A stretch of 64,000 nt of DNA from Anaerolineae bacterium (GCA_018432315.1 JAHDLB010000010.1:1-64000); one strand, 5' to 3'; shown: positions 54,067 to 62,068, counted from the first letter of the stretch. Made by a program: numbers and translations. The notes: generated by a model not told the origin, from the sequence alone.

Positions 54067-55259
54067 TGGGCAGCCAGGCACCGGGAAATGTGCGCGATGT
54101 TCCTCAGGTGGTGATCGCCCAGCGGGTGGTCGACAAACTCGTGCGTGGGGCGCTGTTGTATCCCGAGCCGGAAACCGGTGAGGCCATGGTTGGCCTGGTG
54201 ATCCCGCGCGAGGGGCACGCCGAGCCTGACATCTACGTGCTGGACACGATCAGCCCCGGCGAGCACGCCGTCCGCGAGTGGGGCATGTTCGAGCAGGGCG
54301 ACGACTGGCAGGGCGACGTGTTCAACTGGATGTACTACAACTGGGAGGCGTTCCGCGAGCTGCGGCGGCCTTCGTATGGCAACGCGCTGGCGGCCAAGTG
54401 GGACACACCGCTCCGGCACGTGGGCGACTGGCACAAACAGCCGGGCGACATGACCGAGCCTTCGAGCGGCGATGCCCAGACGGCCCGGCGCATGATCGAC
54501 GACGTAGAGACTCCGGTTGAGCACATCGTCGCGCCGATCGTGACGATGTACCCGCTGGCGCCGGTGCCGCTGTTCGCCGGGAAACCCGCCAGCGCTGAGC
54601 AGGGCGCCGAAGCGAACGCGACAGAAACGCCACCCGACGACGCGGCAGGAACGGAGCATCCCCCTGCGCCCGGCGGGGCCGCACCGAGCGCCGAACAGCC
54701 GGACGTGCCGGCCCCGGCGGCTATGCCGGAGAGCGGGCCGAACGCGATAATCAAGACGCTGGAGGACGAAGGCTGGCACATCCGGATCGATTTCTGGTAC
54801 ATGAGCAGACGTCAGCGGCAGTTCGTGCCCGTGACGCCTGTCGTGTGGCCGGACGACCGGCTGCCGTCGGTGCCCCCGGTGGCGTGGCACCTGGCGCACC
54901 CGCGCCGCTTCGACCAGGAGTTCGACCTGCTGACCGACGCCGGTTACGCGATCGACGTGGTGCGCTGGGACGCGGACGGGAAGCCGCCATACGAGATTTG
55001 CTTCTCGGTGTACAAGCCCGGCGGCACGCACGTGTTCCTGCTGGTGACATCGGTCGATTACCCGGTGACCCAGCCCGCGGTGCGCGTCGCGCCGCTGGTC
55101 AACGTGGCGGATGACGAAGACGTGTTCGAGAAACTGTACGAAGCGTCCGAGCCGGTTGGCGCGCTGCACATGCCGGAATGGTCCTGGGACTCCAAGCGGA
55201 CTTTGTACGAGCTGGTGCGGGACGTCGAAGGCAAGTTCAAAGGGAAGCGCGTGCCATGA
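54066..55259 (+). CDS. JAB/MPN-domain protein with C-terminal UBC/RWD-like domain
   Basis: A 397-residue protein. Residues 15-150 resemble a JAB (JAMM) isopeptidase: ETGEAMVGLVIP (candidate catalytic Glu36) and VGDWHKQPGDMTEPSSGD, where the H-x-H-x10-D zinc motif is present in spacing but reads H123-x-Q125-x10-D136. Residues 170-225 are a Pro/Ala linker. Residues 226-397 look like a second E2/RWD-type fold: YEICFSVYKPGGTHVFLLVT, SVDYPVTQPAVRVAP (the YP turn) and a final helix TLYELVRDVEGKF, with no catalytic Cys. AGGAGG lies eight bases before the ATG. JAB enzymes cut ubiquitin-like tails; the Gln swap may weaken or abolish this. Confidence 0.78.
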   Translation: MGSQAPGNVRDVPQVVIAQRVVDKLVRGALLYPEPETGEAMVGLVIPREGHAEPDIYVLDTISPGEHAVREWGMFEQGDDWQGDVFNWMYYNWEAFRELRRPSYGNALAAKWDTPLRHVGDWHKQPGDMTEPSSGDAQTARRMIDDVETPVEHIVAPIVTMYPLAPVPLFAGKPASAEQGAEANATETPPDDAAGTEHPPAPGGAAPSAEQPDVPAPAAMPESGPNAIIKTLEDEGWHIRIDFWYMSRRQRQFVPVTPVVWPDDRLPSVPPVAWHLAHPRRFDQEFDLLTDAGYAIDVVRWDADGKPPYEICFSVYKPGGTHVFLLVTSVDYPVTQPAVRVAPLVNVADDEDVFEKLYEASEPVGALHMPEWSWDSKRTLYELVRDVEGKFKGKRVP

Positions 55260-56152
55260 GCTGGGACCGAGTCGAACGACTGCTGGGATCGGATGCGCTG
55301 GCGCACCTATCTGCACAAACGGTGGGCATCATCGGGCTGGGATCGGGCGGCAGCTTCGTGGCGATCAGCCTCGCGATGAGCGGGGTGGGGCGTTTCGTAC
55401 TGATCGACGATGATGTGATGGAGCAGGCGAACGTCGTGCGGCATGCCGCCGATTTGCGCTACGTGGGGCAACCCAAAGCCGAGTCCATGGCGGACCTGAT
55501 CCGCCACCGCAATCCGTCCGCCGAGATCAAGGCGATCCACGGGCGCGCCGAGGATCACCTCGACCTGCTGGCCGAGATGGATGTCGTGGTGGCGGGCGTG
55601 GACGGCGAAGGCCCGAAATACCTGATCAACCAGGCGGCGCTCGAACACGGGCGGACGGTGGTGTACGCCGGGGTCTACGAGCGGGGCGAGGGCGGCGACG
55701 TGTGCGTGATTCACGCCAACGACGGGCCCTGTTACGCCTGTTGGGCGGAGCACCTGCGCCAGGGGTTGGCCGAGCCCGCGCCCGGCGCCCCTGACCTGGA
55801 CTACGGCATGATCGGCCCGGATGGCACGCTGGCCGCCGAGCCGGGACTGTGGCTGCACGTGGTGCGCGTCGCGAGCGTGCAGGCGGACATGGCGCTCAAC
55901 GAGCTGTTGCGAGGGATGCCGGCGCATCGGGAAATGCCCGCGAATACCGTCGTTCTCGCGAACACGCGCCTTGAGATTTACGAAGGGTGGACAACACTGC
56001 CCTATGGCGCCGAGTGGGTGAACGTCCCGCGCAACCCGGAATGCCTGGTGTGTGGGAAGTCGGGCCGGACGGAGTCCGCCGATGCGCTCAGCCTGGACGA
56101 CCTGATGAACCTGGGCAATGTCACGTACGAGCAGGACGAAAGCGGGCAGTAG
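55256..56152 (+). CDS. ThiF/E1-like ubiquitin-activating-type enzyme
   Basis: A 298-residue E1-like adenylyltransferase. ATP loop GIIGLGSGGSF (25-35), then LIDDDVMEQANVVRH with the conserved Asp and Arg63, K74 in GQPKAES, and VVAGVDGEGPKYLINQ in place of the usual TDN stretch. Two CxxC pairs (CYAC at 159-162 and CLVC at 263-266) should bind zinc. It would adenylate the C-terminal Gly of a ubiquitin-like protein. It is clearly different from the MoeB-rhodanese protein at 48315. The start overlaps the JAB stop by four bases (ATGA). No obvious modifier gene is adjacent. Confidence 0.93.
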   Translation: MSWDRVERLLGSDALAHLSAQTVGIIGLGSGGSFVAISLAMSGVGRFVLIDDDVMEQANVVRHAADLRYVGQPKAESMADLIRHRNPSAEIKAIHGRAEDHLDLLAEMDVVVAGVDGEGPKYLINQAALEHGRTVVYAGVYERGEGGDVCVIHANDGPCYACWAEHLRQGLAEPAPGAPDLDYGMIGPDGTLAAEPGLWLHVVRVASVQADMALNELLRGMPAHREMPANTVVLANTRLEIYEGWTTLPYGAEWVNVPRNPECLVCGKSGRTESADALSLDDLMNLGNVTYEQDESGQ

Positions 56153-56188
56153 TGGTGATGGCAGCAAGACAGCAAGGATACGAGGTTC

Positions 56189-56509
56189 ATGACTGACAAC
56201 ATTCTCCCTCCTGACAATGCGCCTGACAACGGCAACGGCGCGGCGATCCCGCCGGAAACACCGGACGATTCGAACGCCAACCAAGTGCCCGACAACCCCG
56301 GCGCGGCGCATGACGACGACCTGGGGCCCCGCCTGGAGCGGCTCGGCGGCGAGCCCGCGCCGGACATCACGCCGGAGGAATTCGCCCGGCTCCAGCAGGC
56401 GGGCCAGATTCACATCGATCCGCGTGGCCGGGTGCGCACCACGCAGCGAAATGAGACGGATGCTGGCGTGTCGCTGCGCAAGCGGCGGGCGTGGTATCTC
56501 CCGGAATGA
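56189..56509 (+). CDS. Small acidic, largely disordered protein in the E1/E2 operon
   Basis: A 106-residue protein. Residues 1-55 are Asp/Asn/Pro-rich and probably disordered. The rest holds a short helix (TPEEFARLQQAG) and a strand-turn stretch (QIHIDPRGRVRTTQ), ending in RKRRAWYLPE. It has no glycine pair at the C terminus, so it is not a conventional ubiquitin-like modifier. Its position between the E1-like and Nudix genes, overlapping the latter by four bases, suggests a subunit, adaptor or substrate of the system. Family unknown. Confidence 0.7.
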   Translation: MTDNILPPDNAPDNGNGAAIPPETPDDSNANQVPDNPGAAHDDDLGPRLERLGGEPAPDITPEEFARLQQAGQIHIDPRGRVRTTQRNETDAGVSLRKRRAWYLPE

Positions 56510-57138
56510 GTCCGATCGATCTGGAGCGAGTCCGCGCGGCGCTGGCGCTGGACCCCTTCGACGCTGTGGACGCGCAGCGCCGGATGGCGCCTCAGCCGCG
56601 CGTGTTGTATCGCAGTGAGAACCGCGCGGGGCACCCTCGCCAGGCCAGCGTGATGGTCTTGCTCTACCCGCTTGACGACGACCTGGGAATGGTGCTGGTG
56701 CAGCGCTCTGAGAACGAGCGCGACGTTCACAGCGGCCAGATCGCGCTGCCCGGTGGAGGGCGCGAGGGCGACGAAAGCGCGATCGAGACGGCGCTGCGCG
56801 AAACCGGCGAGGAGCTTGGCGTCACCAGCGGGATAGAGATCGTGGGCATGCTGACACCCCTCTACATTCCGCCGAGCGATTTCGAGGTGCATCCGGTGGT
56901 GGGCTATCTGCCGCGCCGCCCGGCGTGGGTGCCCGACCCGGCTGAGGTGGTCGGCGTGTTGGAATGCCCCATCGACTGGCTGCTGGATGACGATCGCAAG
57001 ATGATCGGCGATTGGGATTTCGGCGGCTACACCATGCGGGTGCCCTGGTACGACGTACACGGACACCGCGTCTGGGGGGCGACCGCGATCATGTTGAGCG
57101 AGCTGGAACAGCGGCTGCGTCGCGTGGTGTCCACGTAG
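56506..57138 (+). CDS. Nudix hydrolase, CoA-pyrophosphatase type (NudL-like)
   Basis: A 210-residue Nudix protein. The Nudix box is GGGREGDESAIETALRETGEELG, read here as G-x5-E-x7-R-E-x2-E-E-x-G, preceded by the NudL-type signature RSENERDVHSGQIALPGG. Enzymes of this kind split coenzyme A or acyl-CoA into 3',5'-ADP and phosphopantetheine. The ATG at 56506 overlaps the previous stop by four bases, so it is translated with the E2/JAB/E1 genes, an unexpected partner. It may be a housekeeping gene caught in the operon or may process a nucleotide linked to it. Confidence 0.9.
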   Translation: MSPIDLERVRAALALDPFDAVDAQRRMAPQPRVLYRSENRAGHPRQASVMVLLYPLDDDLGMVLVQRSENERDVHSGQIALPGGGREGDESAIETALRETGEELGVTSGIEIVGMLTPLYIPPSDFEVHPVVGYLPRRPAWVPDPAEVVGVLECPIDWLLDDDRKMIGDWDFGGYTMRVPWYDVHGHRVWGATAIMLSELEQRLRRVVST

Positions 57139-57189
57139 TTCCCCGGCAGCAAGGGCGGCTTCGGCACCTCCTGGCCCCTGGTTGCTCAC

Positions 57190-57218
57190 TTGCATCCACA
57201 CTCCAGGCGTGGTACAGT
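57190..57218 (+). promoter_or_regulatory. Promoter of the response regulator gene
   Basis: TTGCAT (57190-57195) and TACAGT (57213-57218) with 17-base spacing, about 66 bases before the start codon. Confidence 0.55.
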
Positions 57219-57230
57219 GCATCGCAAGTC

Positions 57231-57255
57231 TAACCATATCATAACTGAATGGTTA
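57231..57255. promoter_or_regulatory. Inverted repeat downstream of the promoter, possible operator
   Basis: TAACCAT (57231-57237) and ATGGTTA (57249-57255) are perfect inverted arms with an 11-base AT-rich centre, lying in the leader of the response regulator gene. Autoregulation is possible. Confidence 0.45.
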
Positions 57256-57283
57256 ATCACGCATCGGCTGGGGGATGCACCGC

Positions 57284-57970
57284 ATGGCTGAGAAGATCCT
57301 GGTTATCGACGATGAAGATGTGACCGTCCAGCTCATCAGCATGCTGCTCGAGCGCCGCGGGTACGAGGTGATCAGGGCCTATCGCGCGGAGGACGGACTG
57401 CGCAAAGCCTATCGCACGCACCCGGACCTGATCCTGCTCGACATCATGATGCCGGATATGGACGGGTGGGAAGTATGCCGCCGCCTGCGCGAGCTGTCGG
57501 ACGTTCCGATCGTTTTCCTCACCGCGAAGGCCGACGTGCGCGATGTGGTCAAAGGGCTGGAGTTGGGCGGCGATGACTACATCATCAAGCCGTACGACAG
57601 CGACGAGTTAGTGGCGCGCATCAAAGCGCACTTGCGCCGGTCGCCCAAGCCATCGGTTGCCGAGGAACTGGTCTTCGACACGGGGAACTTCCGGATCAAT
57701 TTCATCAGCCGCGAGGTGCGCGTGCGAGGGAATCAAGTGCACCTGACGCCGAAGGAGTTCAACCTCCTGGGGGTGCTGGCGCGCAACGCGGGCCGCGTGA
57801 TCACGCGCACCGATCTGGTCAAGGAGGCGTGGGGGCCGGAATACGGTGACGCGATCGACAGCCTGAAGCTGTACATCCATTATTTACGTCAGAAGATCGA
57901 GAAGGACCCACAGCGCCCGGCGTATATCCTGACGTCGCGGGGCGTGGGCTACCGGTTCGCGAACCTCTAG
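57284..57970 (+). CDS. OmpR/PhoB-family response regulator, orphan
   Basis: A 228-residue two-component regulator. Receiver domain 1-120: acidic pair in VIDDEDV, phospho-acceptor Asp in LILLDIMMPDMDGWEVC, and Lys in DYIIKPYD. The winged-helix DNA-binding domain (about 130-228) has LTPKEFNLLGVLARNAGRV and SLKLYIHYLRQKIEKDPQ, ending RGVGYRF. No sensor kinase gene is next to it. The ATG at 57284 has GGGGG eight bases upstream; an in-frame ATG three codons earlier is also possible. The stop overlaps the convergent TPR gene by four bases. Confidence 0.95.
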   Translation: MAEKILVIDDEDVTVQLISMLLERRGYEVIRAYRAEDGLRKAYRTHPDLILLDIMMPDMDGWEVCRRLRELSDVPIVFLTAKADVRDVVKGLELGGDDYIIKPYDSDELVARIKAHLRRSPKPSVAEELVFDTGNFRINFISREVRVRGNQVHLTPKEFNLLGVLARNAGRVITRTDLVKEAWGPEYGDAIDSLKLYIHYLRQKIEKDPQRPAYILTSRGVGYRFANL

Positions 57971-58386
57971 ACCAGGCCGGTCACCACCGCCGCCACGACC
58001 AGCGCCGCCGCCAGCATCACCACCAGCACCAGCCTCACCAGCCGGCGCCGCCGCCGCGACCACCCGCCGCGCCTGCCCTGCGAATTCATCGTGGCGAGCA
58101 GCGCCTGCTGATCCAGTTTCTGAAGCTGGCGCTGTGCTGTCACGTTGTCCGGATTCAGTTCCAACACGTTCTCGAAGCAAACGCGCCGGTCGTCGTCCGT
58201 TTCGACCACGCTCGCCAGCCACAGCCAAACCTGTTCGTGATAGGGATCGACTTCAATCGCGCGGCGGAACAGGTCGTGCGCCTGCTGGTTGTTCCCACTC
58301 CGCGCGGCCTCTTGCCCGGCTTTGAACAGGCTGAGAAATTCCCTGGGCGCATTCATCAGGTCAGAAGAAATGCCCATCCCCCTCAT
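57967..58386 (-). CDS. TPR protein with C-terminal membrane helix, paralogue 4
   Basis: A 139-residue protein: a two-unit TPR region (about 15-90; LFKAGQEAARSGNNQQAHDL, VWLWLASVVETDDDRRVC and ELNPDNVTAQRQLQKL) and a tail-anchor-like helix (about 115-137) preceded by RRRRR. The same TPR block opens the three upstream genes. Tail anchoring suggests the TPR faces the cytoplasm and binds partners there. Three in-frame ATGs exist near the start; the first (58386) is used here but is not certain. Confidence 0.8.
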   Translation of the reverse strand: MRGMGISSDLMNAPREFLSLFKAGQEAARSGNNQQAHDLFRRAIEVDPYHEQVWLWLASVVETDDDRRVCFENVLELNPDNVTAQRQLQKLDQQALLATMNSQGRRGGWSRRRRRLVRLVLVVMLAAALVVAAVVTGLV

Positions 58387-58463
58387 GGCCTTTCACGACG
58401 ATCTGTGCAACAGTACGCTCATTGTAGCACGGGTCACACAGGGGCGGTAGTACCGGAGTACTC

Positions 58464-59960
58464 CTATGGCCCCCAGTCGTTGGCGATATCCGTCACCGGA
58501 TCGGTCGTGACCTGGAAGATCTCGCCGGTGGCGAGTTCGTAGATGAAGACGTCCCAGTTGCCGGTGCGGTCCGACGAAAACACGATGTGCCGTCCGTCCG
58601 GCGAGAAACGTGGTTGGATGTCGGCGGCGTCGGAGTCGACCAGCTTTTCCGGCGGCGATTGCCCATCGGCGTCCATGATGTAAATGTCCGGCGCGGTGGC
58701 GCCTTCTTCGAGCGCGTGGAAGACGATCTGCGATCCGTCGGGCGACCAGTCCGGCGCGGCTTCGATCAGCGCGGCGCCGTTGTCCGTCAGGTTGGAAACC
58801 CGCCCGTCCGCCATGTTGTAGATGCGCAGCTCGGTCGAGCCGCCCAGCTCCACCAGCGAGAGGTCGGCGGCGTAGACGATGAACTGGCCGCCGGGCGAAA
58901 AGGCCGGCCAGCTGTCGATCGCGTCGTCGGTGGTCAGGCGTGTCAGGTTGTCGGCGCTGCCCGCTTCGCCGGTCAGGCTGGCGCGGTAGAGATCGCGCGT
59001 GGCCGATCCCATGCCCACGGCGCTGAATGCGATCCACGCGCCGTCCGAGGACCACGCGGGGCCGTGCTGGTCGTCGAGCAGGGGGCCGCCGCCCCAGGTG
59101 GCGCTGACGCTGCGCGGCTCGGTGCCCTGCAGGTTGTTGAACTGGAGGATCAGCTCGCGCGTGCCGGGCGCGTACTTGACGAACAGATACTCGCTGCCGT
59201 CCGGGGAGATCACCGGAGTCTGTCCGCGCTCGTTCGTCCCGGTCACGATGAACTGCTCGCTTCCGTCTGGGCGGATGATGGCGATCGGGTGATTGTTCGG
59301 ATCGCCGGGAACGGAGCCGGTCTGCATGATGATCGCGCCCGCGAGGCTGGCCGGGGCGGGGGGCAGCGGTGTGCCCGGCCCGGTATCGAGGGGAGTCGCC
59401 GTCGGGGCGGGCGTCCACGTGGGCGGCAGCAGGGACGGCATCCGGGTTGGCTCGACTGCCGTCTCGTCCGGATCGGTGACGGCCACGGCAGCGCCGGATT
59501 CCCCGGCGGGCGAGCCGGGCGGTTGCGTGGCGGCGGGGGAGGGAGTCGGCTCATCGTCCCCACCGGACAGCAGCGCGACCAGCGCGATCAGCAGCACGAT
59601 GACGGCGACGGCGCCCAGCGCAGCGGCGAGATAGGCCATGTTGCGGCTGGGGGTGCCGGGCGCGGCGCTGGCGGGCGCCGTGGCGAGGGATTTTTCCTCG
59701 AGCTGTTCGAGCAGGCGTTTGGCGCGCTCGTTCTGCGGATTGATCACGACCACGTTGCCCAGGCAGACGCGCTTTTCTTCGTCCGTGTCTACCACAGCGG
59801 CCAGCCAGAACCAGCCTTTTTCGTTGTGTTCGTCCAGCTCGACAACCTGCTCGAACAGCGCGCGGGCGGTGGCTTTGTCCTCGGCGCGCGCAGCGGCGAT
59901 TCCCTCTTTCAGCAGGTGCTCGACCTGCTCAACCTGACGATCCGGTTCTTGCGTACTCAT
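58464..59960 (-). CDS. TPR - membrane helix - TolB-like beta-propeller protein, paralogue 3
   Basis: A 498-residue protein: cytoplasmic TPR block (about 8-85; HLLKEGIAAARAEDKATARA, GWFWLAAVVDTDEEKRVC), one membrane helix (about 108-132), a Pro/Thr-rich linker with PTWTPAPTATP, and an outer six-bladed PD40/TolB-type propeller (about 210-498) with repeats such as AWSSDGAWIAFSA, AFSPGGQFIVYAA, DWSPDGSQIVFHA and RFSPDGRHIVFSS. It may sense or bind something outside and signal to the TPR side. GAGGGG lies six bases before the ATG. It is 27 bases after a full-length homologue. Confidence 0.88.
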   Translation of the reverse strand: MSTQEPDRQVEQVEHLLKEGIAAARAEDKATARALFEQVVELDEHNEKGWFWLAAVVDTDEEKRVCLGNVVVINPQNERAKRLLEQLEEKSLATAPASAAPGTPSRNMAYLAAALGAVAVIVLLIALVALLSGGDDEPTPSPAATQPPGSPAGESGAAVAVTDPDETAVEPTRMPSLLPPTWTPAPTATPLDTGPGTPLPPAPASLAGAIIMQTGSVPGDPNNHPIAIIRPDGSEQFIVTGTNERGQTPVISPDGSEYLFVKYAPGTRELILQFNNLQGTEPRSVSATWGGGPLLDDQHGPAWSSDGAWIAFSAVGMGSATRDLYRASLTGEAGSADNLTRLTTDDAIDSWPAFSPGGQFIVYAADLSLVELGGSTELRIYNMADGRVSNLTDNGAALIEAAPDWSPDGSQIVFHALEEGATAPDIYIMDADGQSPPEKLVDSDAADIQPRFSPDGRHIVFSSDRTGNWDVFIYELATGEIFQVTTDPVTDIANDWGP

Positions 59961-59987
59961 GTGATACCCCTCGAAAATTCGCGCCAG

Positions 59988-61577
59988 TTAAGGTGTCCAA
60001 GCCGGATAACGCGAGTCGTCATCCTGCATTGTCAACCGCTGCAATCCGGTGCTGTCCGTCCGGGCGACGTACAACTCGTACCACGCCGTTTCCCGGTTCG
60101 AGCTAAACGCGATCCACTCGCCGTCAGGCGACCAGGACGGGTCGCGCTCCTCGGACGGGATGTCGCGCACGATCAGCGCCCGCTCGCCGGTGCCGTCGGC
60201 GTTCATCAGGAAGATGTCGGTGTGCGTCCAGCGGGTGGACAAAAACACGATCATGCTGCCGTCGGGCGACCATGCCGGCGCGTAGCTGCTGTTCACGTCG
60301 TCCGTGAGCTGCTTCTTGTCGGCGCCGCTGATGCGCATGCGCCAGATCTCCATTTCGCCGGGCGTATTCTCGTCCGTGGCGAAGGCGAGCCACTCTCCGT
60401 CCGGCGACCATGCCGGGTAGCGGTCGTCGGCGGTGTTCCGCGTGAGCAGGCGCGGCGTGCCGCCATCGCTGTCGATGGTGTAGAGATCGAAGTCGCCATC
60501 CGCGTCGGATGCGAAGGCGATCTGCTCGCCGTCGGGCGACCAGGCCGCGTCGCCGGTCTGCGCGGCTTCGAGCTCGGTCAGGCGGCGCATGTCGCCGCCG
60601 CGCGCCGGGGCGACGAAAATCTCCTCGAACTCGGCGGTGGCCGGCGCGCCGTCTTGCTGGCCGGTCGCGCGGAGGCGAGCCGTGAAGGTGATCTCCTCGC
60701 CGTCGGGCGAATACGCCGCGTCATAGACTTCGAGCAGCGTCAGGCCGGCGGCCTCATCCGCCGCGCTGAGCCGCAACGGCAGCCGGCGCTCGCCGGTGCC
60801 ATCGCCCCGCAGCGTGTACAGGCTCCACGAGGCGCTCCCTGCCCGGCGCGCCGAGATGAGCATGGTATACGACGACAGCGGCGGCGGGGTCGGCGTCAGG
60901 GTCTGCGTTGCCGTGGGGGTAGCCGTGGGCGGCGGCGTCCAGGTTGGCGGGAGCGACTCTTGGGGCGGCACGGTGATCAGCACCCCGCCCAACGGTGTCG
61001 AAGTGGGGCGCTCGGCGGGCGCCGCCGGTTCTTCCGGCATGGCGGTGGGCGGGCTGGTCGCTGTGGCCGGTGACGGCGCCGGGCCGGTTTCGTCCTCGCC
61101 GGACTGGCTCGCCTCGTTCAGCAGGATCACCCCCAGTGCGACCAGCGCGACGATGATCAGCGCCAGCAGCGTCAGGAGCACGGGCCGGCGGCGCGCGCGG
61201 CGGGGCGCTTTCGGCTCTGGCTCGAGCAGGGCGTCACGGTCGAGCGTGGGCGCCGATCGGGGCCGTTCGGCGCGCGGCCCTTCGGGGCGCGGGGCCCGCC
61301 GGGGTTTTTTCGCCGGGCTGGGAGGCGGAGCTGTCTTGAGCTTGTCGAGCGCCTGCCGGGCGCGTTCGTTGTCGGGATTGATGGCGATCACGCGCTCGAG
61401 GTGCACGCGCCGCTCGCCGACGTCATCCGCGAGGGTCGCCAGCCAGATCCAGGCCAGCTCGCTGTTGGGGTCCTGTTCGATGACCTGTTCGAGAATTCGG
61501 CGCGCAACAGCTTTGTTGCCACTTTGCGCCGCCTGAATGCCGGTTCGCAGTAGTTCCTGGAGTTCGTCGTTGGTCAC
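59988..61577 (-). CDS. TPR - membrane helix - TolB-like beta-propeller protein, paralogue 2
   Basis: A 529-residue homologue of the next gene: TPR block (about 4-80; ELLRTGIQAAQSGNKAVARR, AWIWLATLADDVGERRVHL), a basic Pro-rich segment, a membrane helix (about 130-152), a Pro/Thr linker and a PD40/TolB propeller (about 235-529; AYSPDGEEITFTA, AWSPDGEQIAFAS, AWSPDGEWLAFAT, SWSPDGEWIAFSS). The start is GTG with AGG upstream. The tandem arrangement points to local duplication. Confidence 0.88.
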   Translation of the reverse strand: MTNDELQELLRTGIQAAQSGNKAVARRILEQVIEQDPNSELAWIWLATLADDVGERRVHLERVIAINPDNERARQALDKLKTAPPPSPAKKPRRAPRPEGPRAERPRSAPTLDRDALLEPEPKAPRRARRRPVLLTLLALIIVALVALGVILLNEASQSGEDETGPAPSPATATSPPTAMPEEPAAPAERPTSTPLGGVLITVPPQESLPPTWTPPPTATPTATQTLTPTPPPLSSYTMLISARRAGSASWSLYTLRGDGTGERRLPLRLSAADEAAGLTLLEVYDAAYSPDGEEITFTARLRATGQQDGAPATAEFEEIFVAPARGGDMRRLTELEAAQTGDAAWSPDGEQIAFASDADGDFDLYTIDSDGGTPRLLTRNTADDRYPAWSPDGEWLAFATDENTPGEMEIWRMRISGADKKQLTDDVNSSYAPAWSPDGSMIVFLSTRWTHTDIFLMNADGTGERALIVRDIPSEERDPSWSPDGEWIAFSSNRETAWYELYVARTDSTGLQRLTMQDDDSRYPAWTP

Positions 61578-61693
61578 GGCACGCCTGTCCTGAGATGAGC
61601 CGGTGCATACACGCCACCTATCTTATACCGGCTTCACGCGCAGGGCCACATGCCCGGTCACCAAGCGGGCCCGGCATCGGTGCGGACAGGCAT

Positions 61694-62068
61694 TCACAGC
61701 ACGGCCAGGACGAGAAACGCCACAGCGATCAGCAAGATGATGATCGCCAGCCCGATGCCGCCGTAGATCAGCACCTGGCTCGTGCTGGATTCCTCGCCTT
61801 TGCGCAGTCGATTGAGCTCGCGTTGGGCCGTGCTGTTGTGGGGGTTGATGCGCAGCACCGTGTTGAGGTAGCGAACCCGGTCGACCGGCGTCTCGGCGAC
61901 GGCGGCCATCCACAGCCATGCGCGCTCGTTGTGGCTGTCGGCGTCCAGCACCTGCTGGAAAATGACGCGCGCGTTCTCCTTGTTGCCCTGCCGGGCCGTC
62001 TGGATGCCCAACTGCATGAGCTGTTCGAGATTCGGGGTATTGACGTCTCGATTCGTTTCGCTGTCCAT
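61694..62068 (-). CDS. TPR protein with C-terminal membrane helix, paralogue 1
   Basis: A 124-residue protein with the shared TPR block (about 15-92; QLMQLGIQTARQGNKENARV, AWLWMAAVAETPVDRV, INPHNSTAQRELNRL) and a C-terminal helix (about 100-123). It is the first of four same-strand paralogues and follows a good promoter. The ATG at 62068 has GGGGAG nine bases ahead; an ATG 20 codons upstream would start at or before the transcript. Confidence 0.82.
   Translation of the reverse strand: MDSETNRDVNTPNLEQLMQLGIQTARQGNKENARVIFQQVLDADSHNERAWLWMAAVAETPVDRVRYLNTVLRINPHNSTAQRELNRLRKGEESSTSQVLIYGGIGLAIIILLIAVAFLVLAVL

Noticed and set aside
51323-57138. CBASS anti-phage system
   Set aside because: E1, E2 and JAB genes occur in some CBASS operons, but there is no CD-NTase and no effector (nuclease, phospholipase, pore protein) here.
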